DNA of 64,000 nt from Helicobacter sp. 16-1353 (GTDB lineage Bacteria; Campylobacterota; Campylobacteria; Campylobacterales; Helicobacteraceae). Below the pieces are notes generated by a model. The model was not told the origin of the DNA and did not search any database. It saw nothing but the letters and a program-made list of their open reading frames with translations. The position numbers were made by a program, and so were the translations under genes. Positions 28,074 to 36,887 of this stretch are shown here, piece after piece. Numbering within the stretch: the stretch's first letter is position 1; every line of letters starts with the position of its first letter. The stretch spans positions 62,001 through 126,000 of the forward strand of contig NZ_NHYM01000005.1 in the NCBI RefSeq assembly GCF_003288815.1. Direction: 5' to 3'.

Positions 28074-28286
28074 TTATTTGTTGTCTAAGTGGTTTTTTAG
28101 CTCATCAAATTTCTTATCCATCGCCTTTTGGTTGTTGTGTGAGCTAACGCTAAAAAACGCCCAAATTGTCGCTGGTAGCCAACCTATCAATGTGATTTGC
28201 AGTATCAAGCAAATAATACCCTGAAACGGCTTGCCTATGGTAAAAAACACTAGAAATGGAAAAAATAACGCTAGGATATATCGCAT
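28074..28286 (-). CDS. YqaE/Pmp3 (UPF0057)-family small membrane protein
   Basis: 70 residues, two hydrophobic helices: ILALFFPFLVFFTIG, then ICLILQITLIGWLPATIWAFF with the Gly-Trp-Leu-Pro turn, followed by a charged tail. Pmp3-type proteotlipid-like peptides affect membrane potential or stress tolerance in other organisms; role here unknown. ATG with AAGGAGGG upstream. A G9 tract lies just upstream of its -10 box on the minus strand, so transcription is probably switchable. Confidence 0.72.
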   Translation of the reverse strand: MRYILALFFPFLVFFTIGKPFQGIICLILQITLIGWLPATIWAFFSVSSHNNQKAMDKKFDELKNHLDNK

Positions 28287-28320
28287 AATCCCTCCTTAAA
28301 AATTGACTTTAAAAGCGAAT

Positions 28321-28339
28321 ATTATACGAACCCCCCCCC
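28321..28339 (-). promoter_or_regulatory. Promoter with G9 tract in the spacer
   Basis: On the minus strand a G9 run (28331-28339) is followed by TTCG and the -10 box TATAAT (28326-28321), 35 bp before the ATG of the YqaE-like gene. The tract lies where the -35/-10 spacer would be, so length changes would alter promoter strength. Confidence 0.7.
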
Positions 28340-28400
28340 TTAAACTAAAATTAAAAACTTAAACTTCTATCGCAAAAGTGATTTAGATTTTTACAAACTT

Positions 28401-28627
28401 TTAGATTTTCACAAACTCAAATAAGCCAGTAACGCCCCAGTTTTTATACTCTGGGATTTGGGCTAGGATTTTGGCATCTAAAATTGGCTTTGGAATTTTA
28501 TTTGGATTCGCATTTAGATTCGTGGCGGAGTTATTAGATTCGGCGGAATCTATGGAATCTAAAGAATTTGCGGAATCTAATGCGACAGAATCCGGATTTT
28601 TAGAGCTAGATTCTGCAGAATCTAGAT
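28401..28627 (-). pseudogene. Out-of-frame C-terminal part of the methyltransferase gene
   Basis: Reading past the G9 tract after loss of one base (or gain of two) continues the 28606-29436 frame for about 75 more codons: an Asp-Ser-rich linker, then IPKPILDAKILAQIPEYK and NWGVTGLFEFVKI before TAA at 28401. Endings with Gly-Leu/Ile-Phe-Glu-Phe-Val/Ile-Lys are typical of DUF268-type proteins as I recall them, so this is likely the genuine C terminus. Confidence 0.7.
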
Positions 28628-29436
28628 CCCCCCCCCATATTACGAGATTTCACAGATTCCACGCCAGAATCCATACCGGAATCCACGCCAGATTCCACAT
28701 TTTCCAACGCATATCTCACCTCGAATCCATCGATATAGCCAAACTCCAAAAGTCGCATTTTATCAAGCGTATCGATTATCGTCTGTGGCTTATAAACCCT
28801 GTGAGCGTTAAAGCAGACCTTGTCAATCTGCCCCACCGGCACACTTATATACAGCTTCCCGCCGGGCTTTAGCACCCGCTGGAACGCCCTTAGAGCCTCC
28901 GCCCACGCATTAGGAGCGACTTCATCGCCATATCGCCCCAAGCCAAAATGCTCCACGCTACACAAGGCTGAAAGTGACTCAAGCGAGTTTGAAGCGATAT
29001 TTGCCAAGTTCGTCGCATCAGCTTGGATATAGGTAAAATCGCCGTTTTTATTTAGGAATTTCGTATCCATTTTGTTATCCATTTTGCGAATGTCAATTAA
29101 CACGATTTTCTGCCCCAAGCTTAGGCAGTGCGCGATAAATCCAGCCACCGAGCTACCCACATCATAATGCACTTTTGGCGCATTTTTCGCCACCTTCCTA
29201 GCACCCCAAATGTCCTGCACGAAGTAGCTACTATCCAACTCGCCGTTATTTGCGTATTTATCGCCTAGGCAGATATAATCATGCCCCTTATTTACGCTAA
29301 ATTGCTCATCATTATTTAGCCTCACATACTTTTCCCAATCATTTTCAAACTCGCCCAAACTCATCTTTTTACTTGGCTTCAAAATCGCCCTTGCCCTCAC
29401 CTTTAGGGCGTTTTTTAATAATTTTATTCGCCTCAT
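28606..29436 (-). CDS. DUF268-type SAM-dependent methyltransferase, phase-variable, apparently OFF
   Basis: 276 residues in the present frame. HYDVGSSVAGFIAHCLSLGQKIVLIDIR near residue 90 is a motif I-like SAM site, LSALCSVEHFGLGRYGD near residue 160 and LKPGGKLYISVPVG near residue 197 follow. Such proteins occur in surface-glycan clusters. The frame ends at CRI-stop shortly after a G9 tract, following an Asp-Ser/Glu-Ser-rich segment; the expected family C terminus is found in the adjacent frame (28401-28627). The full protein would need G8 or G11. ATG start. GC-rich codon use over most of the gene. Confidence 0.78.
   Translation of the reverse strand: MRRIKLLKNALKVRARAILKPSKKMSLGEFENDWEKYVRLNNDEQFSVNKGHDYICLGDKYANNGELDSSYFVQDIWGARKVAKNAPKVHYDVGSSVAGFIAHCLSLGQKIVLIDIRKMDNKMDTKFLNKNGDFTYIQADATNLANIASNSLESLSALCSVEHFGLGRYGDEVAPNAWAEALRAFQRVLKPGGKLYISVPVGQIDKVCFNAHRVYKPQTIIDTLDKMRLLEFGYIDGFEVRYALENVESGVDSGMDSGVESVKSRNMGGGSRFCRI
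28628..28636 (-). repeat. Poly-G tract (G9 on the minus strand)
   Basis: Nine C on the plus strand inside the methyltransferase gene; determines whether the C-terminal 75 codons are read. Confidence 0.9.
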
Positions 29437-29491
29437 TTTCTGCTCCTTATTTTTTTAGATTCCATTTTAGATTCTTGTGATTTTTGGGGGC

Positions 29492-30511
29492 TTAGAGCCT
29501 AATTGCATTTATAATATCAAGTTCTTTATTATTTAGGATTCTTAGCTTAAAAGCCTCAACACATTTGGCGTTTTCGAGCGTTAAAATTACCATTTGTAGT
29601 ATATTGTTGTTACTATTTGCGACCTCGTAGCGGGACTTCCCAAAGCCACTCATCGCCTTTTGAAGCGGGGCTTTATAATCCATACCAATCACGCCGTCAA
29701 ACGCCCCGCACAGCCCCAAATCGCTCACATAAAAGCTACCATTTTGGATATGCAAATCATCGCTGCCGATATGCGTATGAGTGCCAAAAAACGCCGAGAT
29801 TTCGCCCCTAAGCATACAAAAAGCCGCCCTTTTCTCGCTACTCGCCTCGCCGTGAAAATCGATGATGATATTATCAAAGCCCAGCTTTTTTACCGCACTC
29901 ACGGCGTTTTGGAGCTTGTAAAAGGCATTATCCAAGTTCATATTAATGCCATAATGCCCCATTATGTTAATAACTGCGATTTTTTCTCCCCCCAAATTAA
30001 TACAGCAAATGCCACTCCCGGGGGTCTTTGGCGGGAAATTTAGCGGACGCAAGATTGGCATTATAAAGCTACTTTTGGTTAGATTCTGGCTTAAATTAAA
30101 CATTTGGAATGTGGGGGAATCTGGGCTAGAATCTTGGGATTTTGGGCTAGATTCTGCAATTTTAGCGGAATCTGTGCTAGATTTGACTTTAGATTCGACG
30201 AATTCCACGCTAGAATCTAAGCCGTTTTTACACACAGAATCCACACTAGATTCCAAATCTCTGCCCATAACCGCCGTAATTTCCATTTTATCAAATGAGT
30301 GATTTCCGCCTGTGATTAGGTCGATTCCAGCACTAAGCAGCTCATTTGCATTCTTAATATTTAGCCCAAAGCCCCCACTTGCGTTCTCCGCATTTGCGAT
30401 TACAAAATCTAGCTTATATTTTTTGCGGATTTCACTTAGATTATCAACTACCATATTTCGCCCTGCTCTGCCTACGATATCGCCAATTAAGCCAATTTTT
30501 AATACACTCAA
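29492..30511 (-). CDS. YmdB-type metallophosphoesterase with Asp/Ser-rich insertion
   Basis: 339 residues. GLIGDIVGRAGR, IANAENASGGFG, LITGGNHSFDK, IDFHGEASSEKRA and FFGTHTHIGSDD give the metal ligands of the YmdB family (2',3'-cyclic nucleotide phosphodiesterases in Bacillus). These proteins are usually about 260-270 residues; the surplus is a low-complexity stretch at residues about 83-149, with a DS-rich core, placed between GGNHSFDKMEI and LRPLNFPPKTPGSG, which are normally close together. Overlaps mfd by 4 bp, so it is co-transcribed with it. Confidence 0.85.
   Translation of the reverse strand: MSVLKIGLIGDIVGRAGRNMVVDNLSEIRKKYKLDFVIANAENASGGFGLNIKNANELLSAGIDLITGGNHSFDKMEITAVMGRDLESSVDSVCKNGLDSSVEFVESKVKSSTDSAKIAESSPKSQDSSPDSPTFQMFNLSQNLTKSSFIMPILRPLNFPPKTPGSGICCINLGGEKIAVINIMGHYGINMNLDNAFYKLQNAVSAVKKLGFDNIIIDFHGEASSEKRAAFCMLRGEISAFFGTHTHIGSDDLHIQNGSFYVSDLGLCGAFDGVIGMDYKAPLQKAMSGFGKSRYEVANSNNNILQMVILTLENAKCVEAFKLRILNNKELDIINAIRL
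30110..30256 (-). repeat. GATTC-rich low-complexity insertion in the YmdB-like gene
   Basis: About 147 bp encoding Ser, Asp, Glu, Lys-rich sequence (ESSVDSV, SSTDSAKIAESS, SQDSSPDSP). I count eight or nine GATTC/GAATC words here and just beyond. Confidence 0.8.
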
Positions 30512-33500
30512 ATTTTGCCCTTATTTTTATCTTTATCAAGTTGTCTTAAATATGCTAAAGTTGCCTCAAGGACGCTACTATCATCAATCTCGCTAGAATC
30601 AAAGCTAGTCTTATCCCCATTATCAAATATCACATTTATATGCTGATTATAATTCATTATAGATTTTATATTTAGTGTATTTGCCAAAAATTTTATTAAA
30701 ATCAATTGTAAAAATCGCAAACTAAAGCTATCTATTTTCCCAAACCTATCATTTATCTCTCTTTCTATATCATAAATCTCATCTTTAGATTGGACATTTG
30801 CAAGTCTTCTATATAAATCTAATCTTATTGTATCCGAAGGAATAATACTTGGATTTAAAAACGCACTAATATTTAATTTAATATCAACATTATGCTTATT
30901 TTGGATATTCTTACCGCTTAAAGAATTTATACACTCTTCTAGCATTTGTAGATATAGGCTATATCCAATATTTTTTATATGTCCGCTTTGTGCCTCACCT
31001 AAGATATTTCCGCCACCGCGAATCTCCAAATCTGCATAGGATAAGATTCCGCCACTACCTAGAAATGAATTAGATTCTAATGATATAAGTCGCTTTTTTG
31101 CCTCTGGCGTAATATTTTCCTTATCATTTACAAAAAAGTAACAATAGCCCTCTTTATTGCCTCTGCCAATTCTCCCTCTTAATTGATGCAAATCTGCCAC
31201 ACCAAAACAATCCGCACCACTAACTATAATAGTATTTGCATTTGGAAGATGGATTCCAGATTCTATAATAGAAGTAGATAGAAGCATATCATATTCACCA
31301 TTTGCAAACTTTATCATAATATCTTCGGTTTGCTTTTGTGGGGTTTTGGAATGCAAAATCGCAATTTTTAGATTTGGCAGAATCTTTAGTATTTCATCTT
31401 TTTTATTATCAATACTTGCGATATTATTATGTATATAAAAAATCTGTCCACTTCGTCTAAGTTCTCGTAAAACTGCATCTTTTAGCAATAAATCACTATA
31501 GCTTTTTACAAATGTTTTTGGCGGGATTCTAGATTGTGGTGGGGTATTTAACTCACTTTTGGTTTTGATTTGTGAGAGTGCCATATTTAGTGTTCTAGGA
31601 ATTGGCGTAGCAGACATCGAGAGAATATGCACATCTTTTGTTAGATTCTTTAGTAATTCTTTTTGCTTCACGCCAAATTTATGCTCCTCATCAAGGACGA
31701 CTAAACCTAGATTTTTAAAATGGGTATTTAATAAACTATGCGTTCCTACAACAACATCTATTTCGCCACTTTCTAATCCTTTTAGAATGGTGTTTTTATT
31801 CTTACTAAATCTATCAAGTTTTGCGATTTTTATACCAAATGCTAAAAACCTATCTTTTAATGTATTAAAATGTTGATTAGATAAAAGCGTGGTAGGAACG
31901 ATTAAAGCACATTGATAAGCACTTTTGACAACAGCAAACATCGCATTCATAGCAACTTCAGTTTTACCAAAACCAACATCTCCAATAAGCAATCTATCCA
32001 TAACTTTACCACTCGATAAATCGCTAAAAATCTCTTTTATGCTTCTTTCTTGGTCGTCTGTGAGCTCAAAATTGCTACTTTCTTTAAAAAGCAGAATCTC
32101 CACTTTTGTTGTGTCTATTAATTTTCCTTTGATAAGCTCTCTTGTGGCAGCTATCTCTACAATTTCTTTTGCAATCTCTAATAATTTTGGTCGCACTTTT
32201 TCTTTGATTCGACTAAAATTACCCTTACCAAGTCTATCAACAATAGGTATTGAAGCGGTGTTTGCGATATATTTACTAACTAAGTGGAGATTATGTGTTG
32301 GAAGTAGAAGTTTATCATTATTTAGATATAAAATCTCAATAAAATCACTTGTATTGCCTAAAATATTCCTCTGCACAATGCCATTAAAAATCCCAATACC
32401 ATAATCATTATGAACTACATAATCGCCCTTATTTAGCTCATTTAGTCGTATTGTTTTTTGTGCTTTCTTTTTAGCTTTTATCTTTTTATTAAGCGAGAGA
32501 AATATTTCCTTAGGAGTTATGATATTAAAACAGATATTTTCTTTGATAATCTCTACATTATCTGGAATCTCTAAGGTGTTTAGTAATAATTCATTCATAC
32601 TAAAAAGTGTAGGTTTTTTGTTGCTATGTAATGCTAAAAGCTTTGGAATAGCCATTGTTTCTACACTTATATCGCTATATGTATCTTTTAACTCAAAACA
32701 ATCTAAATGTTTAAAACTCTTAAAATCAATATCATTTAATATCTCTAATTGGCTTAATTCATCAAGCTCAAGCTTTGCATTTGGACTTAATATACTTTTA
32801 TAGTTTTTAATAATAAGCGGTTCATCAAGAAACCAAAAACCTAAACTTATAATATCTTTTATAAAAACATCATATTGGCTATTTTTGCTTATATTATCAA
32901 GATTATTATATGTAGCAGAATCTAAACTAAATAAAGCTGGAAAAATGCAAACCTCACTTAGCTCCTCACCAAAACACATTTGAGATACAGAATCAAAAAA
33001 TCTAATACTCTCAATCTCATCATCAAAAAATGAGATTCTAATAGGATTATCATAATTAAGTGGAAAAATATCTATTATATCGCCATGTATTGCAACTTCC
33101 TTTGGGGCGTGGATTAAATCAAGTTTTTCAAATCCATAATTAAATAATTTTATTTGTAAATCCAAAAAATTATATTTGTGATTTACCTTTAAATGCAGAG
33201 ATTCTAATTTATCATTTAGTGGAAGTGGATATAAAATAGAATGAAGTGGAGCAAGGAGAATAGAATCCTTGTCATTATAAAACCTTGATAAACTAAGGCA
33301 TAATTCGCCAAATTCAAAAGAATAACTTCGTAAATCATCGCCTCTTTTTGCCCTAAATTCACTTAGAATATGGAAATTTGGAAAATTACTATCTTTTAAT
33401 TTTTTATACTTGCATACTTCTAATGCACCTAATGCCTCATTATAATCCTTAAAAATAAAGATTTTGAAATCAACATTAGATTCCAATATCCTATAAAAGT

Positions 33501-33513
33501 TTGCATTCGACAA
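30508..33513 (-). CDS. mfd: Transcription-repair coupling factor
   Basis: ATP-dependent translocase that removes RNA polymerase stalled at lesions and recruits UvrA. 1001 residues. In order: UvrB-like N-terminal part, RNA-polymerase-interacting domain (NKGDYVVHNDYGIGIFNG near residue 350), Walker A GDVGFGKTEVAMNA near residue 515, DEEH box LVVLDEEHKFGV, SATPIPRTL, QLRGRIGRG near residue 790 and a C-terminal TRCF domain. TTG start at 33513, with AGAGG upstream. First gene after bactofilin on the same strand, order as in H. pylori. Confidence 0.96.
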   Translation of the reverse strand: MSNANFYRILESNVDFKIFIFKDYNEALGALEVCKYKKLKDSNFPNFHILSEFRAKRGDDLRSYSFEFGELCLSLSRFYNDKDSILLAPLHSILYPLPLNDKLESLHLKVNHKYNFLDLQIKLFNYGFEKLDLIHAPKEVAIHGDIIDIFPLNYDNPIRISFFDDEIESIRFFDSVSQMCFGEELSEVCIFPALFSLDSATYNNLDNISKNSQYDVFIKDIISLGFWFLDEPLIIKNYKSILSPNAKLELDELSQLEILNDIDFKSFKHLDCFELKDTYSDISVETMAIPKLLALHSNKKPTLFSMNELLLNTLEIPDNVEIIKENICFNIITPKEIFLSLNKKIKAKKKAQKTIRLNELNKGDYVVHNDYGIGIFNGIVQRNILGNTSDFIEILYLNNDKLLLPTHNLHLVSKYIANTASIPIVDRLGKGNFSRIKEKVRPKLLEIAKEIVEIAATRELIKGKLIDTTKVEILLFKESSNFELTDDQERSIKEIFSDLSSGKVMDRLLIGDVGFGKTEVAMNAMFAVVKSAYQCALIVPTTLLSNQHFNTLKDRFLAFGIKIAKLDRFSKNKNTILKGLESGEIDVVVGTHSLLNTHFKNLGLVVLDEEHKFGVKQKELLKNLTKDVHILSMSATPIPRTLNMALSQIKTKSELNTPPQSRIPPKTFVKSYSDLLLKDAVLRELRRSGQIFYIHNNIASIDNKKDEILKILPNLKIAILHSKTPQKQTEDIMIKFANGEYDMLLSTSIIESGIHLPNANTIIVSGADCFGVADLHQLRGRIGRGNKEGYCYFFVNDKENITPEAKKRLISLESNSFLGSGGILSYADLEIRGGGNILGEAQSGHIKNIGYSLYLQMLEECINSLSGKNIQNKHNVDIKLNISAFLNPSIIPSDTIRLDLYRRLANVQSKDEIYDIEREINDRFGKIDSFSLRFLQLILIKFLANTLNIKSIMNYNQHINVIFDNGDKTSFDSSEIDDSSVLEATLAYLRQLDKDKNKGKI

Positions 33514-33592
33514 AACAATAAACCTCTAAAACCTAAATTTGCTTATTTTCAACTAAAGATTTGCAATGTTTAAAGCCAATAATCTATAAATC

Positions 33593-33973
33593 TTAATTAG
33601 ATTCTACATCTTCTTTTGATTTAATCTTACTTTCACCAACAAAAATACCTTTTTTCTCTATATATAACTCATTACAAATAATAGTGCCATCAATCTTACC
33701 ATTGGGTAATATTTCTACACATTCGGAATCTACAGTGCCTGTAAAAGTGCCACCAACAATAACCTTTTGTGCGTTAATCTCTCCGCTTACAACGCCACTT
33801 TTACCAACCAAAACGGTATTTTTAGAGTTAATATTTCCTTCAAAATCTCCATCAATATGAATATGACATTCTATCTCAAGCTCTCCTTTGAATTTTGTTC
33901 CAGCAGCGATAATCGTTGCTCCATTGGTATTTGCTGCATCAAATTGTTTATTGTCGTTAGTAAAGATTGCCAT
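33593..33973 (-). CDS. ccmA: Bactofilin CcmA
   Basis: Cytoskeletal bactofilin needed for helical shape in H. pylori. 126 residues made of short beta-strand repeats (GTKFKGELEIECHIHIDGDFEGNI, VLVGKSGVVSGEI, VIVGGTFTG, VEILPNGKIDGTI) that fold as a right-handed beta-helix. ATG with AAGGAG about nine bases upstream. Its first 103 bp lie inside the end of csd1, in another frame. Confidence 0.94.
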   Translation of the reverse strand: MAIFTNDNKQFDAANTNGATIIAAGTKFKGELEIECHIHIDGDFEGNINSKNTVLVGKSGVVSGEINAQKVIVGGTFTGTVDSECVEILPNGKIDGTIICNELYIEKKGIFVGESKIKSKEDVESN

Positions 33974-34821
33974 GCTACATTTTTCTCCTTATTAAAAATT
34001 TGTCCAAAATTACCCATATTCCATTCCATAAAATTCTTAGGATTCATATGACTACCTAAGAATCTCACTTCATAATGCAAATGTGCCCCTGTGCTAACAC
34101 CTGTATTCCCCACATATGCGATTAATTGACCTTTTTTTACAAAATCGCCTCGATTTACTACAAAAGAATTGAGATGTGCATAATAAGTCTTAAAACCAAA
34201 GGAATGGTCTATCTTAACTAATGTCCCATATCCGCCATTCCAACCACTTTTTGCAAAATCAACAACACCATCTGCTGTGGCATAAACAGGCGTATCCATA
34301 GCACTTGCTAAATCAATTCCTGTGTGAAATTCTCTAGTGTGATTTAGCGGGTGGATTCTATATCCATATCCAGATGAAACTCTTTTGTATTCATCAAGTG
34401 GATAGCCATTTGGAACAAATTTCATAATGAATAACTTTTGCAAACCTGTAATACTAGCAATTTCAACTCTACTTTGCAAACCATAATTAGAGTTTTTATC
34501 ACTAATACCAATTATGCCCTCTAAATCTTCCACCTTATCAGTTACTAGTAAAACTTCCTCTTTTTTAAGAGATATTTGCTGGGATAAACTAAGATATTTA
34601 TCTAATAATACTTGATAATTATCCTGAATATATTTATATTTATTTTCAATATCATTTATTTCTGATGCAAAAATATGCAAAACTACTAATACAAAAAACA
34701 CAATAGCAACAATAAAAGTGATAATGTATAGAATAATATGCTTAACAAATAAGCTAACATTATAATATTTATGCCCATAGGGGCTAGATATCATAAGTAT
34801 TAATCTATCGTATGTTTTCAT
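33871..34821 (-). CDS. csd1: Peptidoglycan DD-endopeptidase Csd1 (M23)
   Basis: 316 residues: N-terminal membrane anchor (about 25-50), coiled coil, then an M23/LytM domain with all zinc ligands: HTREFHTGIDLAS (His and Asp) and GAHLHYEVRFLG (HxH) . Trims tetra-pentapeptide crosslinks to give cell curvature. ATG start lies within the end of csd2 (17-bp overlap). It works with Csd2 and CcmA, whose genes flank it in one transcript. Confidence 0.93.
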   Translation of the reverse strand: MKTYDRLILMISSPYGHKYYNVSLFVKHIILYIITFIVAIVFFVLVVLHIFASEINDIENKYKYIQDNYQVLLDKYLSLSQQISLKKEEVLLVTDKVEDLEGIIGISDKNSNYGLQSRVEIASITGLQKLFIMKFVPNGYPLDEYKRVSSGYGYRIHPLNHTREFHTGIDLASAMDTPVYATADGVVDFAKSGWNGGYGTLVKIDHSFGFKTYYAHLNSFVVNRGDFVKKGQLIAYVGNTGVSTGAHLHYEVRFLGSHMNPKNFMEWNMGNFGQIFNKEKNVAWQSLLTTINNLMQQIPMEQRLSLLEQNSKESLR

Positions 34822-35731
34822 CGCCCACTCTCATACTTAAGGTATTATCGTGCTGAATAAAAATCTTATGATTATTGATTTGCATCATATCATCAAAAGT
34901 CCATAATAAACTATTCCAATTCACAATACTATCTTTTTTCATAATATTATCAAAATTATCAATATCCCATTCTATAAAATCTTCCACATTGACTTCACTG
35001 CCTAAGAATCTAATATCATAATACAAGCTATCGATATTGGAATCTTTACCACTATATCCAATAAGCTGACCTTTTCTTACAATATCGCCTCTTTTAACAT
35101 TCACCTTTGATAGATGTCCATAAATAGAAGTAAAACCAAAGGAATGCACTATTTTTACAAATTTACCAATGCCTTTTGTGTCTTTATCTCTAGTCAAATC
35201 AACTATTCCATCTGCTGTAGCATAAATAGGAGTATCTTTTGCTATATTAAAATTAATGCCGGATTTTAAAGATGATAAAGAGCTATATTCGCCATCAAAT
35301 GGCTTAGAGTTTGGCAATAGTTGGAGTATTGTTGTTTTCTGGGAATTATCCAAACTTCTTATATCAAATGGAGTAATATTGCCAACATCAAAATTATTAC
35401 TTTTTATATTTATTATATCTTCTAAATCAAGCATTGTTTGATTGATTTCATTAAGTTTATTTTGGCTAATTTCTACTTGTTGTTTAAGATTCTCATTCTC
35501 GTTATAAATATAGCTATATTTTTCTAATGTTATATCTTTTTTGGATTGCATTTCTTTTAATTCACTAGCTAGAATCTTTATAGCAAAGAATACAACAATA
35601 GCAGATATAACGATAAATAATAGAATATATAAGATAATCTTTTTAACCAATCTATGTATATTAAATTGCTTAATTCCATTATCATCAATAATAGATATTA
35701 TAAACCTATCTCTAATATTAGTATTTTTCAC
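34805..35731 (-). CDS. csd2: Csd2, M23-family protein lacking catalytic ligands
   Basis: 308 residues with the same layout as Csd1: N-terminal anchor, coiled coil, LytM fold (IYATADGIVDLT, GHLSKVNVKRGDIVRKGQLIGYSG). The zinc positions are replaced: SGINFNIAK instead of HxxxD, and DSLYYDIRFLG instead of HLHYE. It is therefore a pseudoenzyme, as known for H. pylori Csd2, which pairs with Csd1. Start is GTG at 35731, 14 bp inside folC. Confidence 0.9.
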   Translation of the reverse strand: MKNTNIRDRFIISIIDDNGIKQFNIHRLVKKIILYILLFIVISAIVVFFAIKILASELKEMQSKKDITLEKYSYIYNENENLKQQVEISQNKLNEINQTMLDLEDIINIKSNNFDVGNITPFDIRSLDNSQKTTILQLLPNSKPFDGEYSSLSSLKSGINFNIAKDTPIYATADGIVDLTRDKDTKGIGKFVKIVHSFGFTSIYGHLSKVNVKRGDIVRKGQLIGYSGKDSNIDSLYYDIRFLGSEVNVEDFIEWDIDNFDNIMKKDSIVNWNSLLWTFDDMMQINNHKIFIQHDNTLSMRVGDENIR

Positions 35732-36887
35732 TACATATTTCCATATTTATATTATCTTTAAGACTTAATAGAAACTTCTCAATAACGCTAAATGAGCCGA
35801 ATACAAGATATTTTTCATTATTATCTATTCCCTTAAAATCACTATATTTTATATCTAATCTCTTTAAAATCGCAATCAAATCATTTTTATTAATGATTCT
35901 ATCATTATCTTTTATATCTATAATCTCCACTTTTAGGATATTATCTCTTAATATGTCTAGAATCTCTACTATGTTTTTTTGAAAGTAGCTATTATACACT
36001 AATATAATTTTTTTGTCTTTTAAATTATCCTTTAATGCTTTGGCTGCGGATTGATTATGTCCTACATCAATTATTATATTTTCTTTTATTTTTTGAAACC
36101 TTCCTATTAAATCAAGATTTGGTAGAGATGTTAAATCATAGTTTATACATAAAACTTCTAATGCTTTCAAGCTTAAAGCAAGATTCTCACCTAGAAATGA
36201 AGCCAAATGGTATTTTTGTAAATACAATAAAATATCATTATTAATAGAATCTACAAAAAATAAATCACTAATATTTTTTTTATATGCTATTTTTTTTGCA
36301 ATATCTTTTATGCTACGATGTTTTTGAATCCCAATTATTGATGGATTTACCATCGCATTTAATTTTGTTGTAGCAATCTTTTCAATGGTATCTCCCAACA
36401 TCTCTTCGTGGTCAAAATCAATCAAGCTAAAAAGGCATAAATCTCTCTTAATTGCACTTGTAGAGTCAAATTCTCCACCAACTCCAGCTTCTAAAATAAG
36501 AAAATCAACATCATTTGACAAAACTAATGCCAAAAATGTGGCATATTCAAAATAGCTTGCTTCTTTTATAAAATCAAAATATTGTAAAAATTTATGGGCT
36601 TCTAGTATTTCTAAATCACTTATTGTTCGACCATTTTTATAGAATCTTTCATTAAAGCTAAAAATATGCGGACTTGTGAAATGTAGTATTTTATAGTTAT
36701 TTTGCATTAAAGCTAGGCTTAAAAATCGCCCACTAGAGCCTTTGCCATTAGTGCCTATTATCTGTATAGTTTTTGGAATCTTTGGTAGATTTGGAAGTAA
36801 TTTCTTATAAATCTCCTTTGCCCTATTTGGGTTAAATGCTCTATATTCACGCCCTAGAGAATGCATATATATATCTAATTCATTCAC
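35718..36887 (-). CDS. folC: Folylpolyglutamate synthase / dihydrofolate synthase
   Basis: Adds glutamate to folates, Mur-ligase fold. 389 residues. P-loop IQIIGTNGKGSSGRFLS near residue 42, FTSPHIFSFNERF, LILEAGVGGEFDSTSA and FDHEEMLGDT are the family motifs; IIDVGHNQSAAKAL is in the C-terminal domain. Start GTG shares its G with the TAG stop of the upstream gene. Member of the long minus-strand operon. Confidence 0.94.
   Translation of the reverse strand: MNELDIYMHSLGREYRAFNPNRAKEIYKKLLPNLPKIPKTIQIIGTNGKGSSGRFLSLALMQNNYKILHFTSPHIFSFNERFYKNGRTISDLEILEAHKFLQYFDFIKEASYFEYATFLALVLSNDVDFLILEAGVGGEFDSTSAIKRDLCLFSLIDFDHEEMLGDTIEKIATTKLNAMVNPSIIGIQKHRSIKDIAKKIAYKKNISDLFFVDSINNDILLYLQKYHLASFLGENLALSLKALEVLCINYDLTSLPNLDLIGRFQKIKENIIIDVGHNQSAAKALKDNLKDKKIILVYNSYFQKNIVEILDILRDNILKVEIIDIKDNDRIINKNDLIAILKRLDIKYSDFKGIDNNEKYLVFGSFSVIEKFLLSLKDNINMEICSEKY

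Larger units (their letters stand above)
27881..28399 (+). repeat. 32-bp direct repeats bracketing the YqaE-like gene
   Basis: 27881-27912 and 28368-28399 match at 31 of 32 bases. On the minus strand each reads into FVKI-stop codons, like the end of the methyltransferase frame at 28401, so they may be copies of that gene's 3' end. Confidence 0.75.

Noticed and set aside
28471-28872. 133-codon plus-strand frame
   Set aside because: It opposes the methyltransferase gene; its DS/ES-like content is the complement of the GATTC linker.
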